Source: Mastigias papua
Lineage: Eukaryota; Cnidaria; Scyphozoa; Rhizostomeae; Mastigiidae
Reading direction: 5' to 3'
Length of the DNA: 64,000 nt
Assembly: GCA_964019165.1 (NCBI GenBank)
Contig: OZ025272.1
Span: 3,087,993 to 3,151,992 of the forward strand
Shown here one piece after another: positions 1 through 32,034 of this stretch (position 1 is its first letter; each line of letters starts with the position of its first letter). A model generated the notes under the pieces. The model did not search any database. It saw only the letters and a program-made list of their open reading frames with translations, and was not told the origin of the DNA. A program made the translations under genes and the position numbers.

Positions 1-136
1 TTTGCCAGCCAGTGATTTTCCTGGCCTTTGTCAAGCAATGTATTGTTTATAGCCTCGCTTTTTATCTGTAGCCCCCTACTTTTTATTTGGCAGTGTCGAG
101 CCTGTGTATGGAAAACCAAGAAATCAACATGCATAA

Positions 137-358
137 ACTAAAAATGCATTGGCTCTTGTTGGCAAATATTCACATATGCAAATAAGAAAGTTGTGCTCTG
201 AAGAAATAGGACATTTGCATAATTTCTCGTAATTGTTGCAAAAGTTTCGAGAGTACGTTGCCAGCAGGGGTGTGACGAAGTATGAGTTGTGGGGTGTTAA
301 ACCCCCACTTTTGCAGAGGACGTCGTTGATTTGTTGGCTGGTCGATAAAAAGTTACTT
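137..358. repeat. Duplicated upstream block, EPHX1 copy A side
   Basis: This segment is clearly homologous, with scattered substitutions, to 17497-17735 in the same orientation. Each block lies upstream of one epoxide hydrolase copy, so it marks the left part of the tandem gene duplication. Homology between the two flanks stops near position 350, exactly where an inverted-repeat element (351-724) begins, and resumes near 2640. No gene is seen here. Confidence 0.7.
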
Positions 359-724
359 ATTTTTGGACCTCCGATAATCAAATTGTAGTACTAAAAGTTC
401 CTTAACAGTCCTGTAATTTCAACTCCTCATTTAATGGCATGCATATTATACAGGCACATGCAAGCAATAAAGTTCTGAATTTTGCTTTCAATTTTGGCTA
501 TACGTTAAGACCACTGAAAAATTCAACACTAGACAAGCCTGGCAAGCAATCTATGTTGGTTTTGGCTGCAAATGAACTGACCAGCTGCCTAATTCTTGAT
601 TGTTTTGCTGTTATAGAAATTCTTCGAATTGAAAAGTTCCTTAGGGAGCTTTCTTTTAGTAGTATAATTTCTACAGATATTTGGCACTCTACATGTAGGT
701 TCCTTATAAAGTGGTTACTTATAA
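351..724 (-). mobile_element. MITE-like element, copy 1 (TTATAAGGAACC family)
   Basis: The segment is the inverted counterpart of 3148-3557: its reverse complement matches that copy through both ends, including the blocks around 348-412 and 683-724. The better preserved copy has inverted ends reading TTATAAGGAACC and GGTTCCTTATAA. No coding capacity is visible. It sits precisely where copy A's upstream flank stops matching copy B's, so it probably inserted after the gene duplication. A MITE is the simplest reading; the transposase family is unknown. Confidence 0.55.
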
Positions 725-1236
725 AAAAATCTGTAAATTGATCAGGATGCCTTGATGCACGAGAGGTCTTTAGAATCGCTGTAGAGAGTACACATTATAA
801 CAGCAATTAACCTTTCATCTACATTCAAATTAATTTCGACATGGGTCAGCCAGAGTCCAGAAAAATGCCCAACCTTCCTCCGGCTGCCAAATGTTCATCA
901 TAAACTTTCCTCTTTTAAGACTATCAAAACTAGTCAAAGTTTTGAACTCTGCATTGGGTATGTCTAGGAAGCTTTAACTGTAAATGGGCTATGCCTTTTA
1001 CAGTCGATGTCGTATAATATGAAAACTTTGCTGAAACTGGATTGTCGATACAGATTTCAAAACCTTCCTCAAATACAACATAAAGAGTAAAATTTTCCTC
1101 CGGCTCAGAGCCGTGGAGCCGTGGAGCCGTGACTTTTTCTGGGCTCTGGGGTCAGCTAGGCGATTCGCGTCCCTGCCATCATTGAACCTTATATCTCCTC
1201 CATCCTAAAACTCTAAACTCGACGGGTATCTATATG

Positions 1237-1390
1237 CAGGGACGTAGGAACCAGGGGGCCAGAGGGGCCATGGCCCCCCACTTTTTAGCAAACTATGCAA
1301 AATTGCCCCTTTGAAGCCCAAAATGGGCGTGGTAATGTGCCGCTTTTAGGACTTGGGCCCCCCACTGTTTAGATGCTTCCTACGTCCCTG
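1237..1390. mobile_element. Short TIR element (MITE), CAGGGACGTAGGAA ends
   Basis: A 154-bp unit starts with CAGGGACGTAGGAA and ends with its exact reverse complement TTCCTACGTCCCTG. The interior is rich in G and C runs (GGGGCC, GGCCCCCC) and has no open frame. The flanks are TA-rich, so a TA or slightly longer target duplication is plausible but cannot be fixed. It is probably a non-autonomous DNA transposon. Confidence 0.6.
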
Positions 1391-1978
1391 TATATATGTG
1401 GGGTAGGATATGATTGCGCAAGTATTCCACTTACGACATGCAATCACCACGCGCAATCACGCTACCGAATTCTGACCAAGTATAATTATTTAGCAACGTT
1501 ATTCTATTCTCGAACATCATAGCAGTTATGTCTGATGCAAGGCTAGATTCTACTATAATTATAAACAGAAGAAAGGATGTAGCTGCATGGCGATGATATG
1601 GAGATCCCATATCATGGTGTCTAGAAGTTGCGTCATAGGCGAAACGGTAGAACGTGCAATAGATGGGGCTAGGCCTACCAGACATGGACAATACTAACAG
1701 GGCAAAGTTTAACCCATTGGTTTAACCCCCACAGAAGAGATAATTGACGTATGGCGCAATGCGTACAGCGTCGTAAATAGATATTGCTGCATATAGCATC
1801 CCGTCATTTATGATGCAAGGGTAAATAATCCTTAATCTTTAAACAATAGAAAGGAATACTGCGTAATGCACAGTCATTGCAAAGGGTATTCCTTTGTGTG
1901 TGCGTCTTATAACATCGAATGAGCACTTACCAGCCTTTTGCTAGCACAGAGAGTCCAAATCCAAACACCAGCCTTCCT

Positions 1979-2465
1979 GTCCGGAATAGACGTCCCCCCC
2001 AACTGTTTATTTTTCAGACCATACATACCAGAACATTCTTACTTCAACCCTCCTCCGCTCATTAATTTTGAGCCAAGAGGACATTTTCCCAACCAGACCT
2101 TGAATTACATTGACATTGTAATGCCATTGTCTGGCGGAAGTAATTCATGGTGTTTGTTTGTTGTGTTGAAAAAATATTTGCTTGAAATGAGTAATTGCTA
2201 CAAGAAGCACTGAAAACGCAACTGATAGTTGTGCCTATGATGATGACATTAGGAAAGAGGACGATAAACACATTTTTTGTATGTTGGAAAATATGTAATA
2301 AACGTAATAAGTTCTTTTCAGAAAGCTTAAGTTTTTATCCAATGCATACATTGGCCTTCTTTTCTCTATCTCCATCTATAACAGCTTACCCCAAAGACAT
2401 TTACCTTGGAACTTTTCCCAGCCCCTAACCCGCCCCCCTTATTGCCACCCCCTTCTATTCCGGAC
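1979..2465 (+). mobile_element. 487-bp TIR element, copy 1 (GTCCGGAATAGA family)
   Basis: This unit matches 4345-4859 along nearly its whole length in the same orientation. The left end reads GTCCGGAATAGA and the right end TCTATTCCGGAC, perfect inverted 12-mers. Internal landmarks shared with the second copy include GAGTAATTGCTACAAGAAGC and the stretch around 2310-2365. The short open frames inside are not conserved between the copies, so it is treated as non-coding. Confidence 0.6.
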
Positions 2466-2639
2466 TGGACAGTAATACAAGCGCAATACTCAACGAAACG
2501 GCACTCCTCAGTCTTTCACAGGCACTGAGAGTCTAAATACTAATAATAAAATGTGAGACGTCCTAATAAAAGATACAAGTACTGTTTATAAGCTGTCATG
2601 AACAAAGCTGTACGGTCTATGTAATCCTGCAACGTTGCT

Positions 2640-2792
2640 TGTACCCAGTCCCTTTTTAGGTGTCATACAAAAATCTCACCTCGCCGTGAAATCGATTGTG
2701 AAGCACTGAAGAGTGAACTGCATCTTTTACCTTAGCTGTTCAGTGAAGGAGCTTAGAGGTTAAGAAGGGAAACCTTTGAAAACGGCGGGAAA
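2640..2792 (+). promoter_or_regulatory. 5' flank and 5' UTR of EPHX1 copy A
   Basis: The stretch before the copy A start codon is strongly conserved with 17840-18004 before copy B, including CTTTTACCTTAGCTGTTCAG and GGGAAACCTTTGAAAACGGC directly upstream of the ATG. Shared sequence up to the ATG suggests that the proximal promoter and leader were duplicated with the gene. Copy B has a short extra segment (AGCTCAATCCCG). No clear TATA box is visible. Confidence 0.5.
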
Positions 2793-15848
<13,056 letters not shown>

Positions 15849-17496
15849 TGCACAGTGTTATGGAATCACTGCTAGAAGTATTTTGTAGTACATACCGTAT
15901 ACTCTATGATTAATGATTTGTCATGCTATCAGTACGAAACTTTGCATGATGATTTCTCGAGATTGTAAATTTTGCCGTTCCATCTTTTGTTCCAGTACAT
16001 CTCTTGTCTTTGCAGCCATCGGGTTATCTACGAAGGTAGCAATTAAAGTATTGTCAATGTTGTTGTCGTTGTCTTACTGTCTCTACAAATTCAATTTGAA
16101 CCCTTCTAAACTCCATCCTATTTTTAAATGATATCGCTATCGTTTGGAAACATTCGCTTCTATTTCATGTGTCAGTTACGATAAATAATTTCAGTTTTGT
16201 TTGTATGTTCATAAAGTTACATTCAAGGACATAGATATACATTAGAAACTACCAATAATACCGTAGGGAGCATGGCAATATATTGAACCCGTATGGCAAT
16301 TCAAAGTTGAGGTAAATGAAAACTTTATCAACTAGCAACGTTCGTATGCCGTGTTCACTCTATTGAGCGACAGGATGCGCTCAATTTAAGTTTTGTCCTC
16401 GGAGAGGAAGCGCTCGCTGAAAAGGCACTCATCAGAGAAAACACGGCAATAGTCTTTTCAAATAGAGAGGAGAGGAGGAGAGGAGGAGAGGAGAGGAGGA
16501 AAGGAGGAGAGGGGGAAAGGAGGAAAGGTGTAACGTTTGTATGTTCTTTGATACGGATGCATTTAAAGGCAATTGTGAGGAAAGGCCCGAGTGCCTAGCC
16601 CCCAAAGAAACACAATAAATTATTATGACCAGTTCTATTCATTCAATCGACGAAATCTTCCGCTTACAGTATGCTGCTTCTTTTAAATGGTTTGCTTGAA
16701 GCAATGTGGCAATGAATTTGGAATAGAGTGCAGGCAAGTATTTGTTGTGTGATGATTTTGTTTATATGTATGCAAGGATGCTACTACAGCGTACTTGAGC
16801 ACCTCAGACATTGGCTAGTCAACAACTCATGCCTGTTGGTATAATAGACATGTGGGTTTTGTCACCAGTTTTTTTGATAACACACAGTAGCAGACACGTA
16901 ATCATTACGATGCAAAAATGCTGCCTAAAGGAAATATGAGGTTACAGGACGTTACGGTGGCGCAACGTTTTCAGCGGGGTTCTAGAGTGGACAAAGTAAT
17001 AGTATGGGGATGTAGAGGGTGCTAAAACGGGTACTAAAGGATATTTGCTATAAGAAGTGGAGGGGCTAAAGCCCCCGGTCTTCCCAGCCCCACCGCCCAT
17101 GGGTTATGCTAGGGTTGTTGCAATTCGTACTTGCTAAGTTCAAAAGTCCAAAACTGAGAACAATAACAATGCAAAATACAAACATACAAAGTTAGAAAAA
17201 AACGATTTCGTAAGCAACTTGATCTCTGACCTAGCCGTGAAGACTAACATGTTTGCGAAATACCAATTCTGAAACATGCCAAGGAATGTTTACTTACGCA
17301 ATAGAACAGCTTTATGATTTGCCACTAAATGCAGGTTGCCCTACTCCCATGTACCCGTTGTACCTGTGAAAAAGTTGCAGATTAGCCTTGGAAGGATTGC
17401 ATGGTTTGCATTTGCGATGAACTATTACAGCCCTGTATTGAAAGGCAAGAAATCAATATGCATAGAAATAAACTTGTTTCCTGAAATTTCTTTATT
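15849..17496. other. Intergenic spacer between EPHX1 copies A and B
   Basis: The spacer contains the copy A 3' UTR (ATTAAA at 16042), a purine-rich minisatellite at 16467-16527 built from GAGGA/GGAAA units, and a G/C-cluster segment at 17058-17105 resembling MITE ends. No protein or RNA gene is seen. Confidence 0.6.
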
Positions 17497-17735
17497 TGGT
17501 TATAAAATGCATTGGCTCTTATTGGAAAATATACCCATATGCAAATAAGGATTTTGTGCTCTGAAGCCAAAGGGCTCTTGAATAATTTCTCATAATTATT
17601 ACAGAAATTTCGAGATTATGTTACTAGCAGGGACGTGACAAAGTAGTAGTTGTGAAGTTTTCACAGGTCAAACCCTCAATTTTGTAGAGGACGTCAGTCA
17701 TGTTTTGGCTTGTCGATAAAAGTTGTCAATACTTG
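17497..17735. repeat. Duplicated upstream block, EPHX1 copy B side
   Basis: Homologous to 137-358 in the same orientation, with CATATGCAAATAAG and GTCGATAAAA as shared landmarks. It marks the left part of the second duplication unit. The unit period is roughly 17.4 kb before later insertions are considered. Confidence 0.7.
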
Positions 17736-17839
17736 TGAAAATGATCAGTGGTAAGTTTCTTTAGCTGAACCTCCCTCAGGGAAAAGCCACTGGGTCATTA
17801 ACAAAACTAGACGCTCCTGGTGGGTGATTCCTTGATTCC

Positions 17840-18004
17840 GTTTGTGCTCGTACCCAGTCCTTTTCAGGCATCCTACAAGAACCTCTGGTCACTTTGAAAA
17901 CTACTGTGAAGAGTGAAGTGTATCTTTTACCTTAGCTGTTCAGCGAAGGAGCTCAATCCCGAGCTCAATGGTTAAGAAGGGAAACCTTTGAAAACGGCGG
18001 GAAG
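17840..18004 (+). promoter_or_regulatory. 5' flank and 5' UTR of EPHX1 copy B
   Basis: Conserved with 2640-2792 up to the start codon, with shared CTTAGCTGTTCAG and AACCTTTGAAAACGGCGGGA. A short insertion (AGCTCAATCCCG) distinguishes it. Retention of the proximal flank suggests that both copies can be transcribed. Confidence 0.5.
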
Positions 18005-26933
<8,929 letters not shown>

Positions 26934-28177
26934 AGCACAGTCGTATCGAACCGCTGCTAGCAAATATCGGATATTACTTACACTATATGATTAATGATTT
27001 TTGCACAGTATTAATACCAAACTACGGAGAATGTTTTACTTAGAACAATAGGTACCATCTAATTTTACAGATTGTCATGCACCCCTGATATACCCATTTG
27101 ATTGTAAGCAGCACTTTTCACCAACGTATGCCAAGGACGTTTTCTATTCTTGTTTCTGTCAGTTTTAGGGTTTTTACCCTCTTTTTATGGGCTCTAAAAG
27201 TCGGAGCGATCTGCTGTCGAACGAATGTTAAATGTACTTATGTAAATGGTGAAGTATTTTGCAATGATTAAAATGACCTGTTATGGTATGCTGCGGTGTA
27301 GAGAGAATCAGAAACAGCGGGAGAACACATGCCTTCGTACTACTGATAGTTAACGTATGTTGTTTATATATGTAGTTCTTGTATTTCTATTCCCTTTTGG
27401 GAATAAAGTGAAAAGAGAGGTTGATGAATTGATAACAAGGCTGATGGCATGCTTGGCGTACTTCCATCAAATGTACGTATGATGACTTGTTTCAGGCCAA
27501 TCCACAACATCTGTTGTATGCTCATATTACTTGCAAAATATTTTCACAATACGATTTGGTGTACACTTTTTGTTTATAAGTCGTTGTTCTTAATTTTTTG
27601 ATAATTGTAGAATTAAAATGTTTTCAATATTGCTATTGTTTTAAGACGCTACTTTTTGCAACTATTTGATAAACTGCGTGCAGTATACAGTTTCCAAAGT
27701 ATTTCACTGGGCTACTTTTGAAACGTTTATCAACAAAGCCATCAGAATTGTCTTTGCCAAGTAATGTGAGTAGTTGGGCGCTTGTATAAACTCCCCTCTA
27801 AGGTGGACATGTTCTGTCAGTGCTCGTATTTTTTGGCAATTCTATTCTCTCGTTTAAAGTTTGTTCTTATAAAAAATACTGCAAGTGACGGCCAAGAAGC
27901 GTTTCTCGCCTCCAAGTGTACTTATGGTCAGTAATTAATTGTCGAAACTTGGCATCATAGCAACGCAAGAAAGCAAAAGGAATTTATGGAAAGAATAGAG
28001 AATAACTGGAGACAAATGTTATGCTTAATCATCAAATAATATAGATATGAAACTGAATATCTACAAAGAAGAATGCAATGGGAAGTTATCAGTTAACACC
28101 TGGCGAAAATTAGCTGCGCAGCACGGGGGTTCCAGTTGATATGTGAAGAAGGAAAGAAATAAGGAAATAAGAGCAGT
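26934..28177. other. Intergenic spacer after EPHX1 copy B
   Basis: Contains the copy B 3' UTR with AATAAA at 27402-27407 and then unremarkable AT-rich sequence up to the RTE insertion. No gene or RNA is seen. Confidence 0.55.
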
Positions 28178-28188
28178 AATGTGTGAAG

Positions 28189-31100
28189 GGGGGATAACAC
28201 AACCTCACCTCCACGCGGTGTCCCCTGGGAGGCATTTCAATGCCTGCTAACGAGGCTCTGGATGGATTGGCAACGGCAAACCTCTCCATTATTCTGCCTA
28301 GTAATCAATGAGTTATAATTACGAGAATGAAAACAACAGCGTCAACGGAATCCGTAACACGGAGGCCGCGCTCGGTAGGTGCAGTGTTGAGAGACAGGAC
28401 ACTCCCGACCGTCATCCAGCTACTGTCACAAAAACAAAAACAGAAACAAAAAGAGGGGGAAACAGAAATAAAAATAAGAAAGTTGCTAGAAAGATTGGAA
28501 CATGGAATGTAAGAACTCTCCTACAAACCGGGAAGTTAGCAAATGTAACAAAGGAAATGGAAAGGGTAAAGATTGACATTCTAGGTTTGGCAGAAATGCG
28601 ATGGAGAAATAGTGGCACAATACAGTTTGGAGATTACACCTTCTTATACTCAGGAAATGAAAAAAGATCAGAAAGAGGAGTAGCATTATTAATAAACAAG
28701 AAAAACTCAAAGAGCTTGAAAGGATACTGGCCTATCTCGGACAGAGTATTGTGTGCGAGATTGAAAGGACATCCAACAGATACATTTATCATACAAGTAT
28801 ATGCACCAACACCAGGCAGTAGTGACGAAGAAATAGAATAGTTCTATGAGGAGGTAAATATTGCTTTGTCAAAAAGCAAACATAGAGAAGTCAAGGTAGT
28901 TATGGGAGACTGGAATGCTAAAGTTGGCTTGAATAACAAAAGTAAAGCCTGCGGAATGTTCGGACTTGGTGAGGGCAATGATAGAGGTGAAGACTTCACA
29001 AACTGGTGTGAACAAAACAGACTAATAATCACGAATACGTGTTTTAAGAATAGAGATAGCAGACTTTACACTTGGAGAAGCCCAGGAGATCGGACGCAGA
29101 ATCAAATTGATTACATCTGTGTGAATAGTAGGATGAGAAACTCAGTTTTAGACTGTAAGACATACCCAAGTGCAGACTGTAGCAGTGATCATCAACTGCT
29201 AGTGGCTTGTGTTCGAACTTGCTTCAAGAAAACACACAAAGGAGAAGTAAGAATGAGGCATGACTACGAAGCAGTAAACACAGAAACGATGAAAAACATG
29301 CAAAAAGCAGCTAAGACACTATGGACAGAGAGACAATCATCAGAGAAAAGTACTTGGGAAACATACAAGGAAATCTGTAATAACATCAAAAGGGAATTTG
29401 TTCCAAAGAAAAAGAATAACAGGCAAACGTGGATGACAGAGAAAATATTAGAAACAATGGAAGAAAGAAGGAAGATGAAAAGGAACATTGAAAAATACCA
29501 GATACTTGATAAAAGAGTAAGAGAAATGTGTATGCAAAGTAAAATTGAATTCTTTGAGAAGAAGTGTCAAGAAATTGAAAAATTGAAAATCATAAGTCCT
29601 AAAGAATGTCATCAAAATATCAAAGAGGTTGTTGGAAAACGATGGAAAAACAGAAATGATGGGAATGTGATAAAAGACAAAAAAGGAAGGATCTTACTAG
29701 ATAAGGATGATATAATGAAAAGATGGGAGGAGTACATCAAAGACCTTTATGGGGATGAGAATAGAGATAGAGAAACCATAAAGTTTGAAGGACATCTCAC
29801 CGGAGAAATCATTTTGAAAGACGAAATACGCAGAGCAATGAAAAGTATGAAAAGAGGGAAAGCGGTTGGTAATGATCAAATTGCTGTTGAGCTTCTAATG
29901 TACCTAGGAGATACTGGAGTTGACATTCTTGAGAGGCTTTTCAATGAAATATATAACGATGGTGACATTGTTGATGAACTTCTGGAATCCACATTTATAC
30001 CAATTCCTAAGAAGCCGAAAGCGATTGAATGTGGGAATTATCGAACAATAAGTGTAATGAGCCACACAACAAAATTACTACTGAAAGTATTGTTAAACAG
30101 AATGAAATCAAGCATACATCAAGAAATCAACGAATGTCAGTATGGATTTATGCCAGATAAAGGAACGAGAAATGCCGTGTTCGTGCTGAAAAATTTAGCA
30201 GAGAGATGCATTGAAGTGAACAAGAACCTATATTGCTGCTTCATCGACTTTACCAAAGCTTTCGATAGAGTTCAGCACAACATCCTATTTGAATTGCTTA
30301 GTGACCTTGAGTTTCAAGATAGAGATCTATGACTCGTGCAACATCTCTACTTTAAGCAGAAAGCCAACATACGCTTAAAAGACCAACTCTCAAATTTCGT
30401 AGAAATTGCAAGAGGAGTGAGACAAGGCTGTGTAATGTCACCGGATCTCTTTTCGTTATACTCTGAAGTCATCCTTAGATCAATAGATACATTAGAGGGG
30501 GTGAAAATAGGTGGTGTCAATATAAATAACATCAGATTTGCAGATGACACAGTTCTTATAGCAGAAAGTGAAAAGAGTCTACAGAAATTGCTTGATGCTG
30601 TTCAAAAAGAATGTGAAAATTTTGAAATGCAAATTAATGTACAAAAGACTGAAGTGATGGTTTTCAGCAAGAAAAAGCAACCCCCTAAGATAAAAGTAAG
30701 CGTGAATGGTGAAATACTGAAACAAGTAAATCAATTCAAATATCTGGGAAGCATCATGTCATCTGATGCCAAGAGTACAGTAGACATCAAGTGCAGGATT
30801 GCAGTAGCCAAGAACGCATTCACAGAAATGAAAGCTATATTGACGAACCTTAAGATGCCATTCCAGTTGAGATACCGAACCTTGAAATGCTACATTACAC
30901 CAATATTGCTGTATGGAAGTGAAAACTGGACATTAAACAAGACAGACATCAGGAAGATTAAAGCGGCTGAGATGTGGTTCCTGAGGAGAATGGAAAAAGT
31001 GAAATGGACAGAAAAGATCACCAATGAAGAAGTACTGAATAAGATTATTCAAAACAGCAACATCATGTCAGACATTTCGAAAAGACAAATTTCTTTCTTT

Positions 31101-31315
31101 GGGCACATAATGAGGAAAGATAAACTGGAATACCTTGTAGTTACTGGTAAAATTGTAGGAAAAAGAACACGTGTGAGAAGAAGAATGCTATTCACAAACC
31201 AACTTGTAAAGTGGACGAATTGTGACAACACGATAGAACTTGTTAGAAAAGCATCACAAAGAGAACTCATTGCTGCCAACGTCTTTTCACACGGCACTCG
31301 AAGAAGAAGAAGAAG
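28189..31315 (+). mobile_element. Near full-length RTE-like LINE with 11-bp target-site duplication
   Basis: The unit is flanked by direct repeats AATGTGTGAAG at 28178-28188 and 31316-31326. It starts with a G-rich 5' UTR of about 120 bp, carries one long EN-RT frame and ends in a (GAA)n tail (about 31299-31315), as is usual for RTE-type elements with short repeat tails. At 3.1 kb it is close to RTE length. It sits between EPHX1 copy B and TCF25 on the same strand. Confidence 0.85.
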
Positions 31316-31352
31316 AATGTGTGAAGTCGAGATTTTAATGTTTACACGTTAA
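28308..31352 (+). pseudogene. RTE-like endonuclease-reverse transcriptase, two nonsense mutations
   Basis: One frame runs from the ATG at 28308 and would be broken only by TAG at 28839-28841 and TGA at 30330-30332; no frameshift is seen. The APE-type endonuclease shows GTWNVRTLLQTGKL, AEMRW, VYAPTPG, MGDWNAKVG and SDHQLL. RT follows with CFIDFTKAFDRVQ, GVRQGCVMSPDLFS and FADDTVLIAES, then ENWTLNKTDIRKI and FFGHIMRKD toward the C end. The frame reads through the GAA tail as an Arg run into host sequence to 31352, so the last residues are not element sequence. All catalytic motifs are intact, so this is a recently silenced copy; stop-codon readthrough is not implied. Confidence 0.85.
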
Positions 31353-32034
31353 GTAGAATTGCATACCAACCTGCATTCTTATGTTTCGCAACGATTAGTT
31401 TTTCTTTACAAGACAACTAATGCACACTGATCCAATGCTAATAATATTTGAAAAAGAATGTACGGTTTGTGATTGGCTAAATAGCAATGATATTTGGCTG
31501 AAATTTGGTACCAATTTCTTGGCCAGTTTTCGTTAAATATTTAAAGTTTGGAGGAGCATTTCGAGGTGGTAAGCGGAGCCATGGAAAATAAAAGTTTACT
31601 TTGTCTTTATCAAATACCCACTCCTATTTAATAATCATTTAATTTCTCATTCATTGTTGTTTCGAAATAAAGATTCCATGAAGAGTTAATTCTACTTGCT
31701 GTCTTTGTTTAGCATTTTCCCTAAATCATTATCCCGAGATCAAAGTCGCAGCACTGTACGTTTTAGTTTTCACTGACTGTTCACAGTAATTTGATTGCTT
31801 GGACTGCAGTGAGGCTGGCACTTTCTTAGGCAAAGATAGTAAGGAGCAGTACTGGTTTGGAGCTTGTTATATGAGAATATTTGTCGGATCACTTCTGTTG
31901 CAACTCAAAATAGCTGGTAGCAGCATTCTCACACCGTCTATAGCCAAGACAGAACCAATGCACAGAAGGCTTTCGCTACGAAGGAGCATTTAGTTAACTT
32001 TTGATATCACATCAGTCTTCAATGTAAATTCAAA
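31327..32034. promoter_or_regulatory. TCF25 upstream region
   Basis: About 700 bp between the RTE target duplication and the TCF25 start codon. It contains an inverted CCAAT motif (GATTGGCTAAATAG near 31472). No TATA box, CpG cluster or other gene is evident, and the transcription start cannot be placed. Confidence 0.35.

Noticed and set aside
28866..30332. Independent host gene for an endonuclease/RT protein
   Set aside because: The frame is the middle of one LINE bounded by a target-site duplication.
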